Assembly (NCBI GenBank): GCA_016169945.1
Contig: JADLSH010000373.1
Coordinates: forward strand, 124,001-188,000
Length of the DNA: 64,000 bases
Source: Trachythela sp. YZ-2020
Lineage: Eukaryota; Cnidaria; Anthozoa; Malacalcyonacea; Clavulariidae
Direction of reading: 5' to 3'
The translations under genes and the position numbers were made by a program. Below, piece after piece: positions 23,079 to 32,855 of the stretch. The stretch's first letter is position 1. Each line of letters opens with the position of its first letter. The notes beneath the pieces are model-generated. The model did no database searches. It saw only the letters and a list, made by a program, of their open reading frames with translations, and was not told the DNA's origin.

Positions 23079-23370
23079 ATAATAGACATATGCATGTTCT
23101 GCCTCGTCAGTGCAGCTTGTACAACGCTCGTCAGTGAATTGTAACGCAGCCTAGATGCGATTGACTTTGTATTATATATACACCATACTCTTGCCTCACC
23201 AAGCGCATGTGGTACACTAGACACATGCGCATCCAGACATGCGTGAAGTGTCTTGGGGCCAGAGCTCAAACGACCACAAGGGAAGTGAGCTTGTGCATTA
23301 TAGCTTATAGCCACCAAGTAACCTCTCAGAGTGCTCAACAACACAAGTGCAGGAGCTTATATCGTCAAAT

Positions 23371-23414
23371 CTGCAGACATGCATGTGTCGCCGGTCAACG
23401 GCTCGTCAGTGCAG
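23371..23414 (-). ncRNA. hammerhead ribozyme, core mutated
   Basis: Same layout as 23564-23607, but the core GAAAC reads GACAC and one stem II position is changed, so self-cleavage is probably lost. Confidence 0.6.
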
Positions 23415-23563
23415 TGTAACGCAGTTCAGATCTAGATGCGAGTGACTTCGTATTTATACACCATACTCTTGCCCTCACCAAGCGCATGTGGTACAATACT
23501 CAGACACATGCGCATCCAGACATGCGTGAAGTGTCTTGGGTGAATATATATATATAGTCAAAT

Positions 23564-23607
23564 CTGCAGACATGCATGTTTCGCCGTTCAACGGCTCGTC
23601 AGTGCAG
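23564..23607 (-). ncRNA. type I hammerhead ribozyme
   Basis: The minus strand reads CUGCA, CUGACGAG, stem II CCGU-UGA-ACGG, CGAAAC, then AUGCAUGUC and UGCAG. All core residues are present: CUGANGA, GAAA and the GUC cleavage triplet. Stem I (CUGCA/UGCAG) is perfect, and stem III (ACA-UGCA-UGU) is short, as in PLE and retrozyme hammerheads. Confidence 0.8.
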
Positions 23608-23734
23608 CTTGTAACGCAGTCTAGATGCGAGTGACTTCGCATTTATATACTCACCCTCACTACCAAGCGCATGTGGTACAATATCACATGCGCATCCAGA
23701 CATGCGTGAATATATATATATATATAGATTTTCG

Positions 23735-23835
23735 CTTACCTCAAAACTGGTCTGGAACCGGCTGTTTGATCTGTGAAAGAATCATCAGGCAGTGACACGT
23801 AGCGAAAGAAATGACCGCTTATATGCTTCCTGCCG
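23735..23835 (-). repeat. PLE terminal-repeat fragment with damaged hammerhead
   Basis: The minus strand matches the 3' end of the PLE at 27065-27140 (TTTTGAGGTAAGCGAAAA and CTGATGATTCTTT). Its core reads CAAAC in place of GAAAC and stem I is altered, so the second-type ribozyme is inactive here. Confidence 0.6.
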
Positions 23836-23870
23836 GAAAAACAGCCTGTTTTCAAGTTGAGGTAAGGTTT

Positions 23871-24518
23871 AACAATTATTTACCGAAGTCGAGGTGATTA
23901 TCGGTGAATGTTCACCGATAATCACCGAGACTGAGGTAAATAATTGTTTTAGTATAATTTCAGTAGTAAAATATGCATAAAGTTAAATACAACAACATGC
24001 GCTTCCGTTATGAATATAATTTACTTCCTTTTTAAATACGTAATGTCTACTAAAATACTCAGGAAGTTCGTTAAAACAACAAAGTCGCTGAAAATGGCGC
24101 TGAAAATGCTTAAACTTTACAAGAAAGATCATGCAGGATATAAATCAAACAATTTAAAACGTTTAGGAAAAGTTAATTGTTGTCATGTTCATGTTAAATG
24201 TGAATGAACGTCCTTGGCAAGTGCAATTTGCCGCTCTTTGCTTGTCGCTCGTAAGTTTTAAATTTGTCAAACAAATTGTTAATAAATTAATTGCAAAAAC
24301 ATTTCTTACCTTTAAAAAGCTTAACCCCATATTTTGTTGCTAGTTTTGTGTTTTGTGGAACTGCATTATCCTTTATTTCTTTAATTTCATGGAGAGAAGT
24401 CACTACAAAACGACTTTGGGAAGCCATTTTGAAAGAAAAGCATTATTTACTACTCCGGCTAGTAAATAATGCCTCAGATTTACTGCTCAGCCAAACAATC
24501 AAAACACTGAAATTATAC

Positions 24519-24522
<4 letters not shown>
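23871..24522 (-). mobile_element. Crypton-like element A (TIRs plus 3' hairpin)
   Basis: Perfect 17-bp TIRs TTTAGTATAATTTCAGT lie at 23948-23964 and 24506-24522. Next to the left TIR, and just outside it, is a long hairpin (23871-23948) starting AACAATTATTTACC. The gene is on the minus strand, so the hairpin is on its 3' side. One exon of a tyrosine-recombinase-like gene remains (24310-24427). A GCATTATTTACTAGCC hairpin sits between the 5' TIR and the start codon. Most of the gene is gone, so this copy is non-autonomous. Confidence 0.6.
24310..24427 (-). pseudogene. first exon of a Crypton-type recombinase gene
   Basis: ATGGCTTCC opens a frame reading MASQSRFVVTSLHEIKEIKD, then VPQNTKLATKYGVKLFKG, ending at AAAG|GTAAGAAATG. 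An N-terminal (S)RF..., E-I-..., NTK.AT.YG.K.F pattern is typical of the core-binding segment of Crypton/DUF3504 recombinase proteins. The exon in element B (51789-51909) starts with the same MAS and ends at the same kind of donor. Downstream exons with the catalytic Arg, His and Tyr are missing. Confidence 0.5.
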
Positions 24523-24559
<37 letters not shown>

Positions 24560-24620
24560 GTGTAGGTTTAGGTCTACGAAACGCAAAGAGTGCTCGACAA
24601 CATATAGTTAGAGCAAATTA

Positions 24621-24695
24621 TAGGTTTTCGCTTACCTCAAAACTTGTCTGCAACAGGCTGTTTCATCTGTAAGTTTTGAGGTAAGCGAAAACCTA
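24621..24695. repeat. 25-bp perfect inverted repeat from two PLE ends
   Basis: 24621-24645 is the exact complement of 24671-24695 (TAGGTTTTCGCTTACCTC...). The arms are PLE 3'-terminal sequence in opposite orientations, joined across a remnant of the second-type hammerhead (ACAGATGAAACAGCC on the minus strand). It looks like the product of a template switch or fold-back. Confidence 0.6.
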
Positions 24696-24774
24696 TATAT
24701 ATATATATATATATAAATCAAATATGTCTATATAATATGTCTATATATATATATTTGACTATATATATATATAT

Positions 24775-24804
24775 GAACGGCGAAACATGCATGTCTGCAG
24801 ATTT

Positions 24805-24809
<5 letters not shown>
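24775..24809 (+). repeat. 3' half of a first-type hammerhead unit
   Basis: GAACGGCGAAACATGC followed by ATGTCTGCAGATTTGAC is the 3' half of the ribozyme repeat, cut at stem II and bounded by (TA)n on both sides. It cannot fold alone. Confidence 0.6.
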
Positions 24810-24863
<54 letters not shown>

Positions 24864-24966
24864 AGCACTCTTTGCGTTTCGTAGACTTAAACCTACACGT
24901 ATATTCGCACCCGTATATCGGTTGTGCACTCTTGTTTACGTTATTCAATTTCTATTTAACTTCAAA

Positions 24967-27064
24967 ATGCGGCAATTTCGATTTGACTATTCACTAAAGA
25001 ATATCCCTATACCATCACAGGACGCTTATTTGAAAAATTTGATTGAAAAAGTGGAAAGTGTAATAAAACGTATGAGATGGAAAGCTAATTTCTTTCTTAT
25101 TAAAAACCAAAAATGTGAAAACCAAAACAACCATTTCGGCCTTGCATCCAACAAAACACCTCCTTCTATTCCGGAAATGAAACCTTTCGAAGACGACCTT
25201 ATAAAATTAATCGAAAATTTACAATTTCGGCCATATAGGAACCAATTTCAGAAATCTTTGACTAACGATCTAAAGAAAATCAATTCGTCTCCCAACATTT
25301 TCATTTTTGCAGACAAAACTAGGAATATTTATGAAACCTCGCTCGATACATACAACAAGCTCTTACATGACAACATCACAAAAACATATAAGCATGGATC
25401 CGAGGACACTATAGATGAAATTGATTCAGAACTAAAAAACATTTCGAACAATTTAGGAATCGGCGACAGAATTGAAAAAATGAAAAAACGCGAAGCATTT
25501 ATATCTTTAAAAGATCACAAAGAAAATTTCGAAAACAATCCAAAATGCCGATTGAATTTAAATCAATGGAGGAATACAAAACAAGTTATTCAGTGGTTTG
25601 GCAATATAAAAGATAAGGACAGACACAGTTTTATTTCGTTTGACATTGTCGATTTCTACCCATCTATTTCTGAAAAACTATTGGACCAAGCTTTATCTTG
25701 GGCTTCAAATTTGGCTACTATACCTGAAAACGATATTTCAATAATAAAACACGCTAGAAAATCTCTCCTTTTCAATACCGGAATTTCATGGATAAAAAAA
25801 GATAGCCATAGACGTTTGACGTTAGCATGGGCAGTTTCGACGGCGCGGAAATTTGTGAGTTAGTAGGCCTTTTCATTTTAAACCACCTGAGCAAGAAATT
25901 TGGCAAAGAAAGCATCGGCCTATATAGAGATGACGGTTTGGCTATTATAAAAAGTAAATCAGCACGTTTAGCAGACAAAACAAGAAAAGATCTCCACAAA
26001 ATTTTCGAGCAGTTTGACCTAAAAATTACCGCCGAATCAAATTTACGCATTGGAAACTTTTTAGATGTAACTTTCGACCTTAACAATGGAAAACATAGTC
26101 CCTATAGGAAGCCCAATGACGATCCACTATACATAAATATGCACTCTAATCACCCACCGAGCATCACAAGGCAACTACCTGCATCAATTAACAAGCGCAT
26201 CGCACTTCTTTCATCAGATGAGCAAACTTTTCAGGAATCTGCACCCATATATCAGAACGCACTTAGGCATATCAACTTTAATCATGAACTTAGCTACACT
26301 CAGCACACACCGCAAAAACAACGCAGGAATAGGCAACGCAACATCATTTGGTTCAACCCACCATTTAGCAAGAGTGTTAGCACAAACATGGGACGTAATT
26401 TCTTAGTCTAATTGACAAGCATTTTCCACCGCACCACAAGCTACATAAAATTTTTAACAGAAATACAGTTAAAGTAAGCTATAGCTGCATGAACAATATT
26501 AAGTCAGTAATCACTAAACACAATGCACGCATATCTAGAAATAACAAGCCACAGGAGAGGGACACTACCAATTGCAGTTGTAGAAAAAAACACCATTTGC
26601 CCGCTTCAAAACAATGCATGACTAGGGACATAGTATACAAAGCAACAGTCACAGTAAGCAACACAAACACGATCAAAAATTACATTGGCATGACTGCAAC
26701 CACATTCAAAGAGCGATTGGCCAACCACACTAAATCTTTTCAGCATAAAAAGCATACAAATGACACGGAACTTTCGAAATATATTTGGACATTGAAAGAA
26801 AACAATAAGGATTTCAGTATTAATTGGCAAATTTTAAAACATTCTATTTCGTATACGGGAGGATCAAAACGATGCAATTTATGTTTAGAAGAAAAATTTT
26901 GTATTTTGAAAGAAAAAAACAAGGATTGTTTACTCAACAAAAGAGCTGAAATAATTTCACGATGTCGTCATCGTAAGAAATTTCGCGTAAACAACGCAAA
27001 CAAAGCCATGCATGCACACATTGTCTCCCACACACACCCCCACGCCCCGGCAGGAAGCATATAA
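24967..27064 (+). pseudogene. Penelope-like element: RT plus GIY-YIG endonuclease
   Basis: The likely start is the ATG at 24967, since the open frame upstream is only (TA)n. The protein has the PLE N-terminal SLKNIPIPSQDAYLKNLIEK, RT motif A SFDIVDFYPSI (about 25635), motif B MGSFDGAEICELVG (25827 on), and motif C GLYRDDGLAII (about 25920). The linker WFNPPFSKSV leads to [13 protein letters not shown] Cys-rich CSCRKKHHLPASKQC precedes the GIY-YIG nuclease (VYKATV...NYIGMTATTFKERLANH, about 26630-26850). Frameshifts near 25818 and 26400 break it. Its 3' end carries a hammerhead (27083-27138). It is nearly full length, so inactivation may be recent. Confidence 0.88.
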
Positions 27065-27212
27065 GCGGTCATTTCTTTCGATACTTGTAAACTGCCTGAT
27101 GATTCTTTTACAGATGAAACAGCCTGTTGCAGACAAGTTTTGAGGTAAGCGAAAATCTTATAATTTGCTCTAACTATATGTTGTCGAGCACTCTTTGCGT
27201 TTCGTAGACCTA
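27065..27212 (+). repeat. PLE 3' terminal repeat
   Basis: It contains CTTTCGATACTTG, the second-type hammerhead, TTTTGAGGTAAGCGAAAA, then GAGCACTCTTTGCGTTTCG. The same pieces recur at 24556-24695 and 29745-29850. It acts as the pseudo-LTR of the element. Confidence 0.7.
27083..27138 (+). ncRNA. second-type hammerhead ribozyme
   Basis: Order: ACTTGT, AAA, CTGC, CTGATGA, a weak stem II (TCT/AGA, loop TTTAC), GAAA, stem III ACA-GCC-TGT, then U at the cleavage site (27128), GCAG and ACAAGT. Stem I pairs CTGC with GCAG and ACTTGT with ACAAGT across an AAA bulge, ten pairs in all. The core is complete. The U-U at the base of stem II and the GUU triplet are sub-optimal. Confidence 0.6.
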
Positions 27213-27227
27213 AAAGGCCTGCTCTGG

Positions 27228-27342
27228 GATCTTAACTCGCCTTAAATCGCCCTAACTCGCCTTAAATCGCGGATAAAAAAAGTCAACAATTCTCTTAAAT
27301 CGCTTAAACTCGCACTAAATCGCCTAAACTCGCCAACCAAAT
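27228..27342. repeat. imperfect tandem repeat of TCGCCTTAAA-like units
   Basis: About seven units of 14-18 bases built on taa(a/c)TCGC(c/a). No coding content. Confidence 0.6.
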
Positions 27343-29560
27343 TAAAATTCTGAAAATAGTAAACTGAATACAGTGTAAACACCCTTTCCCCAGGAGAGGG
27401 GGGTTCTGGTTGTTTATTTCAGATAAGATTAGGAGGGCGCTTATCCGAGGGGGCTTGCTGGAGAGAGGGGGCTTAGCCGAAACAAGGGAAGTTACATGCT
27501 TATTGATAAAAGCCGAAACACAGTAATGCACTAGTAATTGGAAAGCCACGCACCCCCCTACCCAGGGAACAGCGGATATTAGATAAAGGTTGTGTCCTAA
27601 ATCATTCTAATAATCTAATCCCCAACCTATACATGGCCTTCTTACTAGTCTAAACATGACTAAAGTCCCCTGCTACCCGGGCACCAAAATGAAGGCTACC
27701 ATAATAATTGCTTTTAAAATTCAACAAACTATTCTAAAATTTCCCCAATTTTGATCATTGGAGGCCAAACATGCAATCCAGAGTTTGTCAAAACTTTGCC
27801 AAAGTAGGTAAATATTTTGCATTTTGTCTGTTAGCTGTATCTTGCAATTTACACAAAGTCAAATAATACATTATCCTGTAAAAGCTATGTTTAGTAAAAC
27901 AATGTCTATAGAGTATAGGGTAAATGTCGATGAACAAGGCTTAATAATACATCTCGAACAGACGAATTCCCACTGATTCCCAGCCCATAATCCCTGGCCA
28001 TCATGACACATATCTAACGTACGCTGTCTAATGCCCTGAGTACCCAGGCATAACAGATAGGCTAATCTGCAAATAAATCCCAGCTATTTCCCGGCATGTC
28101 CCGGATAGGGGGGTGCGAGGCTTTCCATGACTGGTGCATAAGCTTGATAATCAAGCTTATAGGTATATAATATGACATACTAGGAACCCTTATATTCAAA
28201 CAGAAAAAAGTCAGGATGGCAAGCATCAGTCTGTTTTCAACATTTTATCTATTTCGATAAGTATAATTAATATGCCAATATTGTGATATGAAGATTATGA
28301 ACTTCCAGAACAATTCATAAATTGTTTCGTTTTCCTTTATTGAAAATAGTGCGGGGCCTATAAATTACAGGGTAGAGGGCTTATCAAATTTCGAAATTTT
28401 AAGTGACGGTAAACTGATACTTTTAATAATTCCGACGGCCTTATATACAAGTGCTGAATTGCAGTGCCTGTAGTGCACAACATTTAATATTTTATATCAA
28501 CAGTGTTCAAACTTACATAAATTGATAAACCACAGCATGATCCTGGTCAACTTTTACAGTCAGCATTGTCCGGTTCATATCGTCTTATATAAAGATCCAT
28601 GATCGTTTTAATAACCGAGGTTTAACATTTTTAGCGTACGATCTTGGGTCGATAACAAAACCTGGCATTTTCATTAATTCAGTTAAATACTTCATGTTAG
28701 CCACTGCGGGGAGGGAGCCTTCTCTCAGGCTATCCAGCGGAAATTTATTATTCAAGTGTGGGAAACTTTATATAAACTAAATTTCAACATTAGTGAATTT
28801 TTATAAATACTGCACTTTATATATTGAGGGGAATTAAAATAAATACCAATCAATGTTGAGTTTTACTTATTAAATGAACACATGGAAATGAAATACTATA
28901 TTTGCAACGTAAATTCAAGCTTATTTGGTAAGTTTAACACATATGTAAATTCGTTTGAATATTAAACTACAATGTATTGCCACATTGGAACATGCATGGT
29001 CACAGTTTTAATATATTCTGCACCCTTGGAATTTCCAAGATATTGACAAGGCATTCATGCATTTGGAAATTCTCAAAATATAGGATAGCAACCCCATGGG
29101 ATGCACTAAATCTTCTCGTTCCTACATTCCAGCCACAACCCTGATTTTTTAGATTTCCAATTGATTGTGGTTCCAGGACTGAACTGCAATTCAATTTAAA
29201 AATACATGTTATTATGTACTGGTTTATGTTCTTCATTGTATTAATTCCAGCAATTTGGTGGTATAACCATAAAATTAGTAATACGGCAAAATAACAAGCT
29301 AATTAATTGCTGCCGAGCGCCAGCGAGGCAGCACACTAATCTTGCTCGTGCCAGTCCCTTTTGCCGAGTTATGTATAGTTAACGATATCTCAGTTTGAAA
29401 ATTTATCTGTCAGCAAACCGGGGGGGAACGGGGGGCAGTCATCAGGCAAACGCCTGAGAAGCAGCTGCTCAACTGCGCATGTTTTGCTGGCACGTTGTAT
29501 TCTCTGACCTTGTCTTCTACCAGGTTGCCTTGTCGTCGAATATTTTATTTAAAGTCGAGT
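27343..29560. other. unassigned region
   Basis: No gene was recognised in 2.2 kb. Small features are G-rich runs near 27390-27480 and 29420, and a TGCTGCC/GGCAGCA hairpin near 29310-29335. Minus-strand open frames of about 80 codons near 27304-27549 and 29000-29236 have no recognisable motif. Confidence 0.5.
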
Positions 29561-29564
29561 CTGT

Positions 29565-29743
29565 TCAAGCGTTTGGGTGGATCGAAGTATATCTAAAAAG
29601 TTTACTATACGTAAATTTGATTCGGCGGTAATTTTTAGGTCAAACTGCTCGAAAATTTTGTGGAGGTCTTTCCTTGTTTTGTCTGCTAAACGTGCTGATT
29701 TACTTTTTATAATAGCCAAACCGTCATCTCTATATAGGCCGAT
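29565..29743 (-). pseudogene. PLE reverse transcriptase fragment (motif C)
   Basis: The minus strand encodes GLYRDDGLAIIKSKSARLAD and continues as at 25915-26070. It is near-identical to the PLE at 24967 up to NFLD, then diverges. It lies head to head with that family's 3' terminal repeat at 29745, so one copy has been inverted and joined. Confidence 0.75.
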
Positions 29744-29784
29744 GGCGCTCCGGCAGGAAGCATATAAGCGGTCATTTCTTTCGA

Positions 29785-29838
29785 TACTTGTAAACTGCCT
29801 GATGATTCTTTTACAGATGAAACAGCCTGTTGCAGACA
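29785..29838 (+). ncRNA. second-type hammerhead, truncated stem I
   Basis: Same sequence as 27083 through GCAGAC, but then continues CAGCCTGTT, so the outer ACTTGT has no partner. The inner stem I, the core and stem III remain. Confidence 0.5.
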
Positions 29839-29872
29839 GCCTGTTACATCTCGTATATAGACGTATACCAAG

Positions 29873-29916
29873 CTGCACTGACGAGGCGTTGGACGCCGAA
29901 ACATGCATGTCTGCAG
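29873..29916 (+). ncRNA. type I hammerhead ribozyme, compensated stem II
   Basis: All core residues and stem I are as in the other copies, but stem II reads GCGU-UGG-ACGC where the others have CCGU-UGA-ACGG. A C-G pair has become G-C on both sides. Cleavage would follow C29911. Confidence 0.8.
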
Positions 29917-29982
29917 ATTGTACTATATATATATATATGGTGTATAAATACGAAGTCACTCGCATCTAGACTGCGTTACAAG

Positions 29983-30026
29983 CTGCACTGACGAGCCGTT
30001 GAACGGCGAAACATGCATGTCTGCAG
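29983..30026 (+). ncRNA. type I hammerhead ribozyme
   Basis: Intact copy with stem II CCGU-UGA-ACGG and cleavage after C30021. It ends in GATTTGAC and (TA)n. Confidence 0.8.
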
Positions 30027-30030
30027 ATTT

Positions 30031-30064
<34 letters not shown>

Positions 30065-30068
<4 letters not shown>

Positions 30069-30235
30069 ATAGGTTTTAGGAATCATGCCTGGTATTAATA
30101 TGAGTTGTTTTTTTTGTTTAAAAATTTAAAAAGACTTCTACAGGCAATAAAAAGTTCTAAAATTTTGTCTCAAACGTTTCGCCCGTCAAGGCTTCTTCAG
30201 TGAGAATGTTTAACTAGATCACGTCCGATGGTTAT
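30065..30235 (-). repeat. PLE-linked repeat with hammerhead-like block
   Basis: Minus-strand match to 22860-23020, including GCCTTGACGGGCGAAACG. A third copy of this conserved block in the window. Confidence 0.55.
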
Positions 30236-30471
30236 ATATGACTATAAAAGCTCCTTCACTTGTGTTGTTGAGCACTCTGTGAGGTTAATTGGTGGCTATA
30301 AGCGATAATGCAAAAGCTCACTTCCCTTGTGGTCGTTTGAGCACTCTGGCCCCAAGACACTTCACGCATGTCTGGATGCGCATGTGTCTGAGTATTGTAC
30401 CACATGCGCTTGGGAGAGCAAGCGTATGGTGTATAAATACGAAGTCACTCGCATCTAGATTGCGTTACAAG

Positions 30472-30515
30472 CTGCACTGACGAGCCGTTGAACGGCGAAA
30501 CATGCATGTCTGCAG
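30472..30515 (+). ncRNA. type I hammerhead ribozyme
   Basis: Intact core and stems, cleavage after C30510; first of the tandem pair. Confidence 0.82.
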
Positions 30516-30751
30516 ATTTGACTATAAAAGCTCCTTCACTTGTGTTGTTGAGCACTCTGTGAGGTTAATTGGTGGCTATAAGCGATAATGCAAAAGCTCA
30601 CTTCCCTTGTGGTCGTTTGAGCACTCTGGCCCCAAGACACTTCACGCATGTCTGGATGCGCATGTGTCTGAGTATTGTACCACATGCGCTTGGGAGAGCA
30701 AGCGTATGGTGTATAAATACGAAGTCACTCGCATCTAGATTGCGTTACAAG

Positions 30752-30795
30752 CTGCACTGACGAGCCGTTGAACGGCGAAACATGCATGTCTGCAG
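30752..30795 (+). ncRNA. type I hammerhead ribozyme
   Basis: Intact; exactly 280 bases after the previous copy, cleavage after C30790. Confidence 0.82.
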
Positions 30796-30829
30796 ATTTG
30801 ACTATATATATATATATATATATAGACAA

Positions 30830-31060
30830 GTATCAAGTTTAGAATCATGTATGAGTAGAGTGCTCAATACCGAGGTAGGGCGAATATAACACAAAAGACA
30901 AACTAGGTCACTTCATTTAAACTTTTATTCACTACAAAATTGTTTCGTATGGTAAGCGAAGCTTACCACACTCATCAGGTGAATGTCGCGTTTGTTGTTA
31001 TGCTTAGGAATACTATATACATGTTTGACGTCATCAAAAGGATAGGATTACAGTGTTATA
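30830..31060 (+). repeat. terminal repeat of a third PLE-like family
   Basis: It contains GAGTGCTCAATACC, a GGTAAGC/GCTTACC hairpin and a minus-strand hammerhead, and precedes the PLE coding relic at 31107. Confidence 0.5.
30927..30984 (-). ncRNA. third-type hammerhead ribozyme
   Basis: Minus strand: AUUCAC, CUGAUGA, a ten-pair stem II (GUGUGGUAAG/CUUACCAUAC with a CUUCG loop), GAAA, stem III ACA-AUUU-UGU, cleavage at A, then GUGAAU. Stem I AUUCAC/GUGAAU is perfect. The core is complete with a GUA triplet. The sequence is unlike the other two designs. Confidence 0.7.
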
Positions 31061-31106
31061 TATATACAAGCTTGTTAATTATTACTAAGTAGGAAGACTA
31101 AGTCTT

Positions 31107-31370
31107 TTGACTCAGCAACTCCACCATATCAAGAAGCATTACAAAGAAGTGGTTACAATTATACGCTCAATTTTAACCCTCGACCACCAAAACCAAAGCG
31201 CACTAGGACCAGAAACGTCACATGGTTCAACCCACCCTACAGCGCCAATGTTACATGCGACCAACATTGGGCAAAAATTTCTCCAAGCTGTCGACCAATG
31301 CTTTCCACAAAATCAACCCTTGCACAAGCTATTCAACCGCAACACCGTAAAGTTAAGCTACAGCTGTATA
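31107..31370 (+). pseudogene. PLE relic: linker between RT and endonuclease
   Basis: Encodes [18 protein letters not shown], then [20 protein letters not shown], and after a frameshift [16 protein letters not shown] and [17 protein letters not shown]. These are the conserved linker motifs seen at 26330-26480 in the fuller PLE. Neither RT nor nuclease remains. Confidence 0.65.
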
Positions 31371-31452
31371 TATATATGTATACAGGCTATAACACGTACG
31401 AAGAAGCTGCGGCGTACATTCAATTACAGTTTGAAAACCTGAATAAAAGAAA

Positions 31453-31595
31453 AGGTCGCTTGAGCACTCTGGCCCCAAGACACTTCACGCATGTCTGGAT
31501 GCGCATGTGTTTGAGCATTGTACCACATGCGCTTGGTGAGAGCAAGAGTATGATGTATAAATACGACGTCACTCACATCTAGACTGCGTTACAAG
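31453..31595 (+). repeat. ribozyme repeat fragment lacking the ribozyme
   Basis: The 280-bp unit from the GAGCACTCTGGCCCC region to GCGTTACAAG. It stops exactly where the hammerhead's stem I would begin. Confidence 0.65.
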
Positions 31596-31669
31596 ATTAG
31601 TGAATAGTAGACTATCCACCGGTTCAAATCTACCACATTTCTTTTCCTTGATCGTTTATCTTTCTTCGA

Positions 31670-32330
31670 TTGGGGGTCAATTTGATATGGTTCAACCCGC
31701 CCTACAGCGCAAATGTAGCCAGTAATATTGGTCACTTCTTTCTGAGAACGGTTGATGAATGCTTTCCCAGGAGCCACCCGCTGCACAAGATATTCAACAG
31801 AAACACCCTTTTGCTACAGTTGCATGCCCAACATGGAGAGAATCATCTCATCAAAAAACCAATCCGTCCTCAGGAAAGGAACCCAGACTGATCCAACAAC
31901 TGCCGATTCATGCAAATGCCGCGATCCTTGTCCGGTCAAGAGGAAATGCCAGAAGAAAGGGGTTGTATACCAAGCCATTGTCACAAGAGAGGACAATAAC
32001 GAGGCAAACAGTTATGCCGGGTTAACGGAAGGTATGTTTAAGACAAGGTATGCAAACCACAAAACTTCATTTCAGCATAAGAAGTACAGAAACGCGACTG
32101 AGCTCAGCAAGTTTGTCTGTACCCTTAAAGAAGCGGACGTGAACTTTTCCATCAAATGGAGAATTTTGAAGAGATGTAAGCCCTATTCCAACGTCACAAA
32201 ACACTGCAATTTATGCTTATATGAGAAATTTGTAATTACTTGCCATCCGGAGCTAAGCTCTCTTAACAGTAGAAACGAACTCGCATCGACTTGCAGACAC
32301 AGAAAGAAACATTTGTTGTGCAGTAAATAG
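31670..32330 (+). pseudogene. PLE 3' half with GIY-YIG endonuclease
   Basis: Linker [20 protein letters not shown] and [13 protein letters not shown] is followed, after a frame change near 31800, by a Cys-rich CKCRDPCPVKRKC. The nuclease follows: VYQAIV...SYAGLTEGMFKTRYANHKTSF...ELSKFVCTL...ILKRCKPY...CNLCLYEKF. The RT is absent. Sequence differs clearly from the PLE at 24967, so it is another lineage. An AATAAA lies at 32498-32503. Confidence 0.8.
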
Positions 32331-32529
32331 CTGTAGATAAATTAAATTTTAGGATACATAACACATTCCACAGACATGACATCATACACACTGACAACCC
32401 ATGCACAATCAAACAATCAAACATCTCAAGTTTCACACATATATATTAACATCAGACGCGACTTTGACCTGACAAGTGTAGTACAAATTTGTAGTCAATA
32501 AAGTTTTATGAAGTAACCCAAGTTTGTAT

Positions 32530-32569
<40 letters not shown>

Positions 32570-32573
32570 AAAT

Positions 32574-32617
32574 CTGCAGACATGCATGTTTCGCCGTTCA
32601 ACGGCTCGTCAGTGCAG
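32574..32617 (-). ncRNA. type I hammerhead ribozyme
   Basis: Intact minus-strand copy, first unit of the dimer. Confidence 0.82.
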
Positions 32618-32855
32618 CTTGTAACGCAGTCTAGATGCGAGTGACTTCGTATTTATACACCATACTCTTGCCCTCACCAAGCGCATGTGGTACAATACTC
32701 AGACACATGCGCATCCAGACATGCGTGAAGTGTCTTGGGGCCAGAGTGCTCAAACGACCACAAGGGAAGTGAGCTTTTGCATTATAGCTTATAGCCACCA
32801 ATTAACCTCACAGAGTGCTCAACAACACAAAGTGAAGGAGCATATATAGTCAAAT

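Larger units (their letters stand above)
23100..23712 (-). repeat. three partial 280-bp ribozyme repeat units
   Basis: Units at about 23100-23363, 23366-23540 and 23557-23712 are all on the minus strand and separated by short junctions or (TA)n. They contain the hairpin CACATGCGC/GCGCATGTG and the minus-strand TATAAATA box where complete. Two of the hammerheads are listed separately. Confidence 0.7.
30241..30805 (+). mobile_element. retrozyme-like tandem dimer, 280-bp monomer
   Basis: Two head-to-tail near-identical units start ACTATAAAAGCTCC at 30241 and 30521. Each has a GCGCATGTG/CACATGCGC hairpin, a GTATAAATA box and an intact hammerhead. Cleavage at both sites would release a 280-nt RNA (30511-30790). 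Small tandem repeats with type I hammerheads beside (TA)n are the hallmark of metazoan retrozymes, which move using other elements' enzymes, probably those of PLEs. Confidence 0.7.

Noticed and set aside
24718..24966. N-terminal extension of the PLE protein upstream of 24967
   Set aside because: It is Tyr-Ile repeats from (TA)n; the conserved PLE N-terminus starts at the ATG at 24967.
26606..26940. Minus-strand frames over the GIY-YIG region
   Set aside because: They are shadows of the PLE endonuclease frame.
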